Origin: Caecitellus pseudoparvulus
Lineage: Eukaryota > Bigyra: Bicosoecida
Length of the DNA stretch: 64,000 bases
Assembly (NCBI GenBank): GCA_965644315.1
Contig: CBFFRQ010000038.1
Span: forward strand, 293,178-357,177
Reading direction: 5' to 3'
Part shown: positions 12,001 to 22,199 of the stretch, in pieces
Position numbering within the stretch: the first letter of the stretch is position 1
How the letters are laid out: the number at the start of each line of letters is the position of its first letter
Made by a program: the position numbers and the translations under genes
Notes under the pieces: model-generated
What the model was told of the DNA's origin: nothing
The model's database searches: none
Seen by the model: the letters and a program-made list of their open reading frames with translations, nothing else

Positions 12001-12975
12001 CACCCAGCTGCAGCGCCGGGACGGCAACGCAGCATCAGCGTTGACTCCAAGTTGCCTACTCCATCCCCGCAACGCAGGGGCAGTTGGCGGGGTGCACGCC
12101 AAGTGCCGGACGACGACGCCACGCCGCCTGCCGCTGTGAAACGCACCAGCTCTGGGCGCAGGCGCCACAGTGTGGGCAGCGCAAACAAGCGAAGCACAGG
12201 CGCGCAAGGGAGCCGCCTGGAGGTGGGGGCGTCCACTGCCCCTCGACCACCCAAGGTGGGGGCCGCTGTGCCCCCCCCCAAGGCCCCCTCCAAGGCCCCC
12301 TCCAAGGCCCCGCCCAAGGCACTCCTACCCGCGGCACGCGCGAGCCCTGCGGCAACAACAGGGCTGACTCCCCGCCCACCCCCACCGCCCGGCACTGCGT
12401 CCAAGACCAGTCAGCCGAAGGCCGTGCCCCCCCCCCGCGCCACCCCTTCCAGCCCCCCCCAGACTCAGGGGGCCGTCTGCAGTGTGGCCGCACCAGGGTC
12501 ACAGCGAGTGGTGCGTAGGGAGCGACAGGCCGAGCCGTCCAAGGCAGAGGCCTTGTCTGTGTCGGCCACTGGAGCGTTGAGCTCGGGCAGCTCGGCGCGG
12601 CGTCTGCTTCCGCCCGGCGTGTCAGGGGATGAGGGCATGTCCAGTCGGGCTGCATCTGATGCGGAGGTGATGTCGCCGTGGTCCGGCGGAGGCAAGCGTG
12701 GCAGCGCGGTGCTTCGGCGTGTGGACGTCGCCGGCGCCAGCAAGGGGGGTTCCGGCCCCTCAGAGGGGGGGGTGTCCGATGACCCCCTCGCTGCCCTGGG
12801 TCTGGCGGACGTGGAGGTGGCTTTTGGCAGCGAGAGCGAAGCACCGCCCGTGCGAGTAGCAGTGCCGCCTGCCGCCCCACCTTCCCTGGCCGCTCGTCGG
12901 CGGGCCAGCGGCAGCAGTGCCGCCAGCCGTGAACTGCCAGCAACGCTGGGAGGCGGGTTCGGCGCAAACGCGTGA
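9092..12975 (+). CDS. Divergent kinesin with N-terminal motor and long disordered tail
   Basis: Four exons, 9092-9300, 9365-9468, 9537-11446 and 11497-12975, give 1,233 residues. The second intron splits the P-loop codon, and splicing restores AYGQTGAGKT (residues about 97-107). The first intron lies inside the conserved AFPAD-VTQ-QVY segment. Other motor landmarks are VDLAGSER (about 281), an N-x-x-SSRGH switch I (about 245-252) and WRDSKLTRLL. The motor carries a Gly-rich insertion before that last motif, and the usual LGGN is replaced by CGR. A heptad-like Ala/Glu-rich coiled coil follows (about 468-550), then a Pro/Ser-rich tail of some 650 residues. Kinesins hydrolyse ATP to move along or act on microtubules. 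I could not assign a subfamily. The 50-nt last intron is inferred mainly from the frame change. Confidence 0.83.
11854..11916 (+). repeat. Three copies of a 21-bp tandem repeat
   Basis: A 21-bp unit coding for VTQPGTA is repeated almost exactly three times; the third copy diverges at its end. It lies in the disordered tail of the divergent kinesin. Confidence 0.85.
12280..12315 (+). repeat. 12-bp tandem repeat (KAPS)
   Basis: Three near-identical 12-bp units code for Lys-Ala-Pro-Ser/Pro in the kinesin tail. Confidence 0.75.
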
Positions 12976-13183
12976 GGCGCTGGAGCAGGGGCGGCTGCCC
13001 TGCAATTCAAAGTGCACAGCCACACATCATAGAAGGTAGTGTCAAGCTTGCGTTTATCTGCTCGGTAGATTTCCACGCGCATCCCTCGCCACTGGCCCGT
13101 GTGTTTGGAGCAGAGGCAAGCGGCGAGAGCCAGCCAGCAGCACCTGAGCGCTTGGCAGCGCCACGAGCGACAGAAGGCTCACC

Positions 13184-15961
13184 ATGCCGAGCAGGGCCGT
13201 GAAAGTCGCCATTCGCACACGCCCCACGGCGGTGTTTGCCGCTGAGAACATCTCCATTCCCTCCGATGGCAAGGTGGGTGCCAAGTGCGGTATTTGCAAC
13301 CCCGCGCGATGACAGCTCGGCACGCATGCCTTGCTCCCGCCTCCAGAGCATCAACGTGCAGCTGCAGGCGTCTGAGGCAGCTGTGAGCAACAAGCAAGAG
13401 CAGTGGGGGTTTAAGTTCAACTCTGTCCTGCACAACACAGGTGCGGCAGGGCGTTGCGGCGTGCCCGGCGCACTGGCCTTCACGCCTGGCCACCCCCTCC
13501 CCACACAGACCAGGAGCAGGTGTACGAGAGCCTGGCACAGCCCATCGTGAGGGAGTTCATGGCCGGCACAAACGGCTGCATCATGGCGTATGGTCAGACT
13601 GGCGCTGGGAAGACCTTTACCATGCTGGGCGACACGTCCACGTTCGTGAACCGTGGCGTGGCTCCCCGAGCCATCGGGCAGGTGTTTGCAGACATTGACA
13701 GCAAGCCCGAGACAGACTTCACCGTGCACTGCAGCTACCTGGAGATCTACAATGAGCGCATTTATGACTTGCTGCTGCCGCCAGGCTCCGCCCCCGCTGG
13801 TGACTACGCGCTCGTGGAGGACAGCTCAGGTGCAGTGCACGTGCGCGGTCTAACGCAGCAGGAGGTGGCGAGCGAAGAGGAGGCGCTGCACGCGCTGTTC
13901 GTGGGGGAGGCCAACCGCACGACAGCGCAGCACTTGCTGAACCAGCACTCCAACCGTTCCCATTGCATTTTCACGCTGCACCTGTCACAGCGCAGTCGGC
14001 TGGGGGCTGGCGAGCGCACCCTCACCTCCAAGCTGTACTTGGTGGACTTGGCGGGGTCGGAGCGGCTGAAGAAGACCATGGCGGCACGTGGGCCCATCGA
14101 CTCCGCCTCCACCGCCGCTGACGCGTTGAGCCGGGAGAGCATGCACATCAACAGGTCCCTTTCATACCTGGAGCAGTGTGTCGTGGCACTCACCTCCCGG
14201 TCACGGCGCCATGTGCCGTACCGCCAAACGCGCCTCACCAACGTGCTGAAGGATGCGCTGGGTGGCAATTGTGCCACCGTTCTCATCGCCTGCATCTGGG
14301 GCGAGGCGGGGCAGCTGGAAGAAACGCTCAGCACGCTGAAGCTGGCAGCACGCATGGCACATGTGAAGGGTCACACCGTAGCAAACGCCAGCACGGACCC
14401 AGCACTCCTGGCACGGCGGTATGAAAAGCAAATCGCCGAGCTGCAGCAGGAGCTGCTCATGCACGACGCGCTGTCTGACCGCGGGCGGGTGGTGTATGGC
14501 GAGTACACGCCGGAGCAGCAGGCGGAAGTAGCCGCCCAATTCCGCGCTTTCGTGGACGCTGGGAGTCGAGAGGCGGAGGAAGCCGCGCTGCCCCTGCAGT
14601 CTGTGCGACAGATGCGAGAGGTTCTGCAGCAAGCCAAGATCCTCGTGAAGCGGCTGGAGAGTGCGCTGTCGGACGGCGCCGCGTCAGCTGCGGCTGCTGC
14701 TGCGTTGGGCGGCAGTGACTCGGCGGGTGGCCGTGCACCCTCCGCTCTCAGCGCGGCATCGGGTGGGGATGGGGAGGGTGCCATGGGCGGCGCCCCCACC
14801 CTGGACATGCAGGGCATGGTGGGGGAGCTGTCTGCTTCAGGTGGGCATGGTGTGGGCTTGGCGCTGGCAGACAGCCGTCCTGAAGTGCTGGCTGCTTCAA
14901 AGGCTGTGGCCGCGGCACGGGGCGGTGGGTCACTCCTGGCCACATCCCCGGCCACGACGCCCCGCGCACGGGGGAGCGGCGGCGCCCACGCTGCAGAGGG
15001 CAAGAGTGGGGACGCTGAGGGCAAGTGGGGGGAGGGGGGTGAAGGGGGGGTGCAGCCCCCCTCGCCCGACCTCACTGACCGTCACAGCGCCTGGGAGTGG
15101 TTTAGGTCACCCCAAGGTGTCGGCTACGCAGCTGCGCGGGAAGTGGAGGAGGCCAGGACTGCCCTGCGCAGCGCCAAGGCGGCCTACCGCGCACACGCCA
15201 AGGACGTGAACGCTTGCAAAGCGGAAATTGACGCCGCCCAGGCCGGCCTGGCGCAGAAGGCCTCTCAGGGGCAGGGACATGCCCCCCTCGCCTCTGCTGG
15301 CGGCGAGGACATCTTGGATGAAGAGGAATTTGCCCTGCGGTCTCAGCTGGCCGAAGCCAAACGTGGGTACAAGGCTGCCTTTGGCCAGATGACCACTGCC
15401 AAGACTGCCATGCGCAGCGCGGAGGCGGAGTTGGAGTCCTCCCGTGAGGCGCTGGTGCGTGGGTTCGAGTCATGGTACAGCGGGCAGGGCGGCGTGGGCA
15501 GTGCACAGGGCTCCCCTCTGCGCCTGGCAGGCTCCTCCACGCTGTCTGTGTCTCCGCTGCCGGGTGCAGGGGACAGCCTGTCATCCACCTGGAGCTCGCC
15601 ACAGCGCCTGGGGCGAGGGGGGCGGTCCCGCACGGGGAGCAGGGGGCGCTCTGCCGCCTACTCCTCGCGGCAGGGCCAGGATACCTCCGCCGCCGTCTCG
15701 GCTGCAGCGGCAACTGCTGCTGCGTTGCTGGGCGCGACGGGAGGGGGGGGTCGCCGTGGGGCGGCAGGGGGAGTGCGGGACGAGAAGGGTGACCTGCTGG
15801 ACGACGGCGAGGCGTTTGAGCGCATGGAGTTCGAGCGAGTGGTGGGAGACGACCCTGGCTCTGTCGCGTACTTTGCGGCGCAGAAGCGCCTGCACGACAC
15901 GCTCAAGGGCACGCGAGTAGCCTCCTCACGCCGCAACGCAGCCAAGCGGCACCTGGCGTGA
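13184..15961 (+). CDS. KIF9: Kinesin-9 (KIF9-type axonemal kinesin)
   Basis: Three exons, 13184-13273, 13347-13440 and 13509-15961, give 878 residues, near the family's usual length. The start ATG has a CACC context and the protein opens with a V-A-I-R-T-R-P strand. A kinesin-9-type motor follows: WGFKFNSVLHN, then AYGQTGAGKTFTM (P-loop about 90-97), VDLAGSER (about 240) and YRQTRL. The C-terminal half keeps the kinesin-9 pattern: an LDEEEF motif near residue 664, a helix and a WY pair. Kinesin-9 proteins sit on the central pair of motile cilia in other eukaryotes, so this gene implies a motile flagellum. Switch I reads NQHSNRSH where most kinesins have NxxSSRSH. Low-complexity Gly/Ser stretches interrupt the stalk. 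Confidence 0.92.
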
Positions 15962-16145
15962 GGGGAGTCACAGCCGTCACAGCGGAGAAGGCCCTGCAAA
16001 TGTAAACCCTCAGACATTTCACAGGGGCTTGGTCTCCACTTCCAGTGCGCTGGGGAGGGGCGTGTGCAACTCTCTCTGGCGTGCTGGAGCGGTGCAACCA
16101 ATTTCCGCAGGGCACTCCTCTGACTTGACTTTCACCGTGGGAGCC

Positions 16146-17516
16146 ATGGCGTACTTTGCCTGCAGTCCCATGCCAGCCATGCAGAAGCATCTTCGAGAGG
16201 CCTTTGGCGTGGACCAGGGCCTGCAGCTGTCCACTCCCCGTGACCGGCGGTGTCTGTTTGCATGGGCTCCGTTCAACAGGCTGAAGCGGTCTGGCGCACT
16301 GCACCGCAGCCTGCAAGGCTCACTCATCGCGTCATCCTACCTCGTGCACACGACTCTAGTGCACAAAGACCGCCTCCAGGCGGCCCTGGCGCAGCTGCAG
16401 TCGCCTGCTGGCCTCGCCACCGTCCTACTGCCTCCCAGCACCACGCCGGCAGCGAGCAGCACGGGGGGGTCAGACCACCACGACGCAGCTCACGCAGCGT
16501 GGGCAGAGCTGGCCAAGCAGCTGGGGGCCCCGCCCTCCTCGGCCATTCTGAAGCACTCCCGCACCAACAACGCCTTCAACGTCTCCGTGGTGACTTCTCC
16601 CGAACAGCTTGCGACCGCGCTGGAAGGCGCTGATTCTGAGCCAAGTGGTTGCTGGCTGCTGCAGCAGTACGCACCCCGACCCCTCCTCGCGGATGGCTGC
16701 AAATGGACCGCCCGCGTCAACGTCTTGTGCGTTGGCCGGCTCGTTGTGTGTGTGCACGAGGCGGTGGTGGTGCACGTTGCCGGCGTGGCGTGGGACGAGT
16801 CAACCACGTCTGCAGCGCAGCACATCACGAACCACTCCCTCCAAAGCACGATGCCTGGATACTCTAGACAACGTCAGACCAAGTTACTTTCTGAACTTGT
16901 GGAGGGCCGCAGCGTGAAAGTGCGCGGCAAGCCGCTTGCGCTGGACTCTGCCATGCGCGGCGTCGCAAGTGCAGTGCAGGACGTCTGGGCAGCTGCCTGC
17001 CTACCAGGTGGCGCCAAGGGCTTCATGCCCCAAAAGGGCGCCTTTGAAGTGTTTGGCGTGGACCTCCTTCCCTGCCTTAGCGAGGGGGAGGAGGGCGTGC
17101 GGTGGTGCGTTTTGGAAGTGAACGAAGGTCCTGCGCTGGAAGCCCTGGCCCTGCCCAGCCTCAACCGCAGCATTGTGCAGGACACAGTGCAGCTGCTGAC
17201 TTCCATCCAACCTGTGAGCGAACCAGGTGGGGCGTCTTCCACAGCGCCCGCAGCGCACAGTGATGCAACTCATGTGCAGTGGGGTGCTGGGTGCATCCCC
17301 CGCAGCAGCTGGCACATTGTGCTGCACGCGCACAGTCCACTCACCGCCGCTACCCCCCTCGCCCTGCTGGGAGATGCGCTCCTGTCCCCTGAACTGTACG
17401 CATACATGCAGGCCATGCGAGCCGAGGCTGCCGCTGAGGCTGACGAGGCAGATGGCGTCGAAGCTCTGCCAGCTGCTTCGGGGGGCAGTGGAGAGGGGGT
17501 GAGACCCAGCCTGTGA
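16146..17516 (+). CDS. Tubulin-tyrosine-ligase-like (TTL family) enzyme
   Basis: A single exon codes 456 residues. The ATP-grasp core of TTL enzymes is visible: an ILKHS-R-N segment with the ATP-contacting Lys near 136, WLLQQYAPRPLL followed by DGCKWTARV, HITNHSLQ (close to HLTNHCIQ of vertebrate TTL), and FEVFGVDLL with VLEVNEGP near residue 324, whose Glu and Asn should bind magnesium. TTL-family enzymes add tyrosine, glutamate or glycine to tubulin tails. The HITN-H-Q motif and short length point to the TTL branch more than to polyglutamylases, but the substrate is uncertain. About 95 residues after the catalytic core have no match I recognise. The ATG at 16146 was chosen because upstream codons have no ATG. 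Its neighbours upstream are two kinesins. Confidence 0.85.
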   Translation: MAYFACSPMPAMQKHLREAFGVDQGLQLSTPRDRRCLFAWAPFNRLKRSGALHRSLQGSLIASSYLVHTTLVHKDRLQAALAQLQSPAGLATVLLPPSTTPAASSTGGSDHHDAAHAAWAELAKQLGAPPSSAILKHSRTNNAFNVSVVTSPEQLATALEGADSEPSGCWLLQQYAPRPLLADGCKWTARVNVLCVGRLVVCVHEAVVVHVAGVAWDESTTSAAQHITNHSLQSTMPGYSRQRQTKLLSELVEGRSVKVRGKPLALDSAMRGVASAVQDVWAAACLPGGAKGFMPQKGAFEVFGVDLLPCLSEGEEGVRWCVLEVNEGPALEALALPSLNRSIVQDTVQLLTSIQPVSEPGGASSTAPAAHSDATHVQWGAGCIPRSSWHIVLHAHSPLTAATPLALLGDALLSPELYAYMQAMRAEAAAEADEADGVEALPAASGGSGEGVRPSL

Positions 17517-17653
17517 ACACCTGGGACTTCCTACATTACAATTTAAAATTCACCCTCGACTGTTGCTCCTTGCAGTGCGCTGCCTAGGGGGCGGTCATTG
17601 GCGCCTTGCGCTGGCACATTGCCCTGCCTGCAAAGCCAGCCATCTCGTGCAGC

Positions 17654-20600
17654 ATGCCACGGCGAGGTGGGCCGAAGCGCGCGCGCAGCGACCTTGACTC
17701 GGGCGACTCCAGTGACAGTGATGCGGGCGGGCAGGTTCAGGTCAAGGTGGCCCGCGCAGGGACGGCTGCAGCAGGTGCCGGCGAGGCAACGGCAGACACC
17801 GGAGCTGCCCGTGCCGCCAGCTTTGCAGCCATGAATCGAGCTGGGGAGGAGGAGGCAGTGGCAGGAACGTTGCTCAGTGTTGAGCTGTGGAATTTCATGG
17901 TGCACGTGCACTTCAAGCTGGACCTGCACAAGCACGCGAACTTCGTCGTGGGGCTCAATGGCTCTGGTGGGTGTGCGATGCCGAATTCCGCACCTGCGCC
18001 GAGCATGTTTGAAGGTGGTTTCTCCGGCTGGCAGCGCAGTGCCGCGGCAGACTTTCCCCTGATTCTATCCACTATAGTAGTCAAACAGCTCTGTGCACCG
18101 CTTTATTCACGGGAATGCTTCACCTCCGTGCTGCACAGGCAAGTCATCCGTGATGGGCGCGGTGATGGTGGCCCTGGGCAGCAAGCCTGCGAGGGTGCGC
18201 GACGGGGTGTCGAACCGGGGCCAGTTCGTCCGCAACACGTGCACACTTGGTCAGGTGGAGGTGGTGCTGGACAACTCCGGTGCGTGACGGCTCCTTGCGG
18301 CCACTGCTCGCGGCGCATCTCGCCCCGTTGCACAGAGCTCCTTCCTCACACCCCCTGCTCGCAGGCAAGGACGCCTTCAAGCCAGAGTGCTTTGGCCCGC
18401 GCATCATTGTGAGGCGAACCATTTACAAGTGCGTGGCGCGGGAGCCCGCTGCGTGCCTGCTGGCTTGCGTGACCCACCCACCCTGACCTTGCACTGCACA
18501 GATCTGGGCGGGAGGAGCTGCGTATGAGCAGCCAGGGCGCTGTGAACGGCGCGCAGTACGTGGACAAGGCCCCCAGGCGCACCCTGCCTGCCATGTTGGC
18601 CCACTTCAACATCAACATCGAGTCCCCAGCCGTGTCCATGACGCAAGATGACATGAAGATGAAGCTGGGCTCCAGCGACCCCCGCAAGCTGTTCGAGCTG
18701 TTCATGCGTGTGTCTGGGCTGGACGCCAGCTGGCGGAAGATGTGCGACTCGCAGGCCAGCCTCGAGAGCGCCACAAAGTCGTTCGCTGCGTGTGAGATCA
18801 AGTTGAAGAAGGCAGAGGCCGAGCTGCAGGCGGCTAAGTCCCTGCACGAGGGTTGTGCACAGGTGCGTGCAGTTGACCCTGTGGCCTAGGCGGCACTGTC
18901 CGTCAGTGACGGCACCCAGGCTGTACACCAACTTTCCTTCCTTGCTCGCACAGTTCCACGAGATGGAGGGTCGCATCGAGGCGCAAAGAGTCGTCACCAG
19001 CACGGTGCAAGCGCTGGCTGAGTTGCAGCGTCCCATTGCGGATGCGGAGAAGGCCGTGGACAAGGCAAACGCCGAGAAGGATGTGCAACAGCATGTGTTT
19101 GACAAAGCTAAATATCACTTTGACGCCCTGGACAAGGAGTTGGAGGCAAAGAAGTGCGTTTGCAGCGCAGTCGACGTGTAGCGACGGGCCCGCAGTACTG
19201 TGAGCCTCCCGGTGCGCAGAGAGGAAGCGGAGGCGGCCAAGGCTGAACTGCAGAGCATCCGGGAGCAGCTAGCATCGTTTCACGCGGAGAAAGAGCACGC
19301 CAAGTCAAAGACCTCCAAGCTGCAGGAGGAGGTGAAGCGGTGCCGCGAAAACGTCCGGACGAAGCGGAGCGCAGTGTCCACTGCTGGGCAAGAGCTCAAA
19401 CTTGCCCAAGAGGCTGCCAAGGCTTCCTCAGAGTACCAAGCTGCACTGGACGCGTACCATGCTGAGATTCAGGAACTGCAAGCTGGCGTGCGCAGCGCTG
19501 TAGGTGCCACGCAGAGCAGGCCGCCCGCACATGCACATGTCTGCACTCTAACTTGCCACTGCTGTTGCAGGGTGTTGCCCTGGCAGACAAGAAAGCTGAG
19601 TTGTCAGAGGCAGAAAAGGAACAGGAAGAGCAGCAAGCAGCAATCAAGGACCATGAAGTGACGGTGAAGAGCCTCAAAGTTGATGCCGCTCGGTACGTTG
19701 TGCGGAGTGGGCTGCTGCGTGTCACTCCTTCACGTCTGTGTCGCCTCCTGTCACAGAATCAAGCAAGAGATCGACGTGCTGGTGAACCCCACGTCCAGAG
19801 GCCGGGGTGCTGCCATGCAGGCTGCTGCAGCCCACGCTTCGGACCCGCGCATGTTGCCGTTCCCGCGCAGCGTGCAGGAGGCGAGGAAAATCATACAGCG
19901 GGAGGCGGCAGCCTTCTCGGAGCCACCCGTCGGACCCGTGGGGCGGTACCTGTCCGTGCAAGGTGACGATTCACACCTGTGAGTGAGCCGTGTCCGACGA
20001 TTGTTTCCTGGTGCTTCACCGCCACAGTGCACGCTGTGTCACAGCGCTCGCCCGTTGACTGGCTGGCTAGGGAGGTTTTCCCAGGTGTTCTTGGTGAACA
20101 CTCCACAAGACCAGGCCACGTTGTTCGAGCTCCTCAAGCGCCACAAGTTGTCAAGGGTTGCTGTGCAGGTGTACCCCAAGTCAACGTCGTGCGTGATGCG
20201 TTTCGCCGCGTCGAGCGCCTCCCACGGGCATCCTCGGCGTGCTCACTTTCCCCGCCTCCCCACCCTGCGCGCGACAGAGTGGACATTGCCAAGCACCTGC
20301 GGCCAGGTACCCTTGCTGAGAAGATCCTTGTGGAAGACACATGGGTGCACACAGCTCTGCTGGACTTCCGCATGCCTGGTGAAGTAGTCTACGCAGGGAG
20401 CAAAGCAGAGGCGTCCCGAATCATGAAGGGGGAGCAGTCAGTGCCATCCGGTGTGTGCAGCATCCTCACAGACACAGCCCTGCGCCGGCGGAATGCCAAG
20501 GGTCACTGGACGTCCAGTGCCTTTGGCTCGGAACGCCCCGTCGTCCACGTGTCAGTTGAGGCTCAAGTTGCCGCGTTGCGGGAGGAGCTGGCGGGCAACG

Positions 20601-22106
20601 CAGAAGCGCAGACACAGGTGAGGCGCGCACACTGGAGGCCTTCCATTCACACGTCCACCGCGCGCATGTCCAATAGAGCTGGCATGTCCACCCCCTTCCC
20701 TCGCTTGCGCAGGCGGCTGTTCAGCTGCGGGAGCTGCGCGCCGCGGCCAAGGCGGCCATTGCCAAGCGGTCGCAGATAAACAGGGAGTATGACGCGCTGG
20801 AGTCCAGCAAGCGTGGCGCACAAGCCCGCCTGGAAGGCAAGCGGCAGGAGGGCGAGCCGCCCAAGCCACCCCAGCAAAGCGCGCTGGAAGCAGCGCTCCA
20901 AGCAGCACAAGATGCGCTAGAGGAGGCTGACCAAATGGAGCACCTGGCACGCAAGGAGCTGCACAAGACCGAAGGGCGACTCACCAAGCAGGAGAGCGTG
21001 CTGGTCAGTTTGTCCCGCAAGGTGGAGCGCTTGCAGAGTCGAGCTGACAAGCTGGACCCGGCTCGCCTTGCAGCTGCGCGGGACAAACTGCTGGCCAAAA
21101 CGCAGCAAGCTGTGGCGGAGTGCGACGAGGCGAACAAGGCCGTCTTGGAGCTCACCATGGCTCGTGATGCTGCGCTGGCAGAGCTGGGCGAGCTCAAGAG
21201 CAAGGTCGAGGTGAGCATGATTCAGCACTGCATCCTGGTTGGTGCAGCCAGCAAATGTTCCGCATTTCCCCTTCCGCGCAGGACACACTGGCATCCACGG
21301 CAGCAGAGGCAGGCTGGTCTGCCACAAAGATGGAGGAGGTGCGGGGCATGACGCTCCGGGCGGCAGAGGAGGAGCTGCAAGGCATGCTTGCGCAGCAAGC
21401 CAAGGTGAAGCGCGCCATGGAGCGCGACGGCTTGGACGTGGAGAAACTGGCGCGGAAGGTGGCGCGGAAGCAGGAAGTGTACGACGAGACGCAGGCGTCC
21501 TACGCAGCGCTGCAGGACACGCTGGGCAGCCTGCGAGTGTCTGTGGCGCAGCGCAAGCGCAAGTGGCAGGCGCTGTTCGACAGCACCTCCGAGCGCTTCA
21601 TCGACACGTTTTCCGCGTACATGTCCAAGCGCGGGCACTTCGGCCTCGCACGCATCGAAGTGGACCCTGCCGCTGGGGGGGATGCACACAGTCGAGGCGG
21701 CAGCCTCACGCTGTCCGTGGCGCCCGACTGCCATTCTCGCAGAGCGGACTTCGCGCGCCTGACGCAGGGGCCGGAGGAGGAATCGGAAGACCGCAGCGCG
21801 TCACAGTTCGCAGATATGGGCGCGCTGTCGGGAGGGGAGAAGTCGTTTTGCAAGGTGGCCTTCGTCTCTGCGCTGTGGGAGTGCGTGGAAGTGCCGTTTG
21901 TCATGCTGGACGAGTTCGACGTGTTCATGGACGAAGCCACGCGCACTGAGGCGATGAAGCAGCTCCTGCGCAACGCAGCACACATGCAGGGCCAGCGGCA
22001 GTTCCTATTCATCACTCCGCATGACATCTCCTCTGCCGTCCCCGCGTCCGACGACTTCGTCAAAGTGTACCGCATCGGCCCCGCCAACGCCGGCGCCGCA
22101 CAGTGA
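17654..22106 (+). CDS. SMC6: SMC6, structural maintenance of chromosomes protein 6
   Basis: Twelve exons give 1,169 residues: 17654-17966, 18139-18279, 18365-18428, 18502-18862, 18954-19153, 19220-19499, 19571-19692, 19757-19978, 20045-20188, 20278-20617, 20713-21210 and 21282-22106. All junctions keep frame. SMC6 pairs with SMC5 in a nuclear DNA-repair complex. The first intron (172 nt) splits the Walker A motif GLNGSGKSS. HFNINIESPAV and a TQDD motif mark the N-terminal ATPase half, followed by a coiled coil. A hinge with PPVGPVG and FLVNTPQD begins near residue 494. A second coiled coil leads to LSGGEKSF (about 1077) and the SMC6-typical Walker B LDEFDVFMDE (about 1105). DEFDVFMD separates SMC6 from the other SMCs. 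An acidic nuclear-type N terminus precedes the ATPase. SMC6 normally has R after GGE; here it is K. Confidence 0.95.
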
Positions 22107-22199
22107 CTTGCCGGCCAGTCAGGCCGCTGGCGCACAACGCAAAGTGCAGCATGATGAGTGCAGATGCGCCTGTGGGGTGCTGCTTGCCCCTCGGCTGCC

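Noticed and set aside
20028-20081. Alternative SMC6 exon 9 starting at 20028
   Set aside because: From that acceptor one phase hits a stop and the other drops the hinge motif FLVNTPQD. The acceptor at 20044 keeps phase and fits the hinge.
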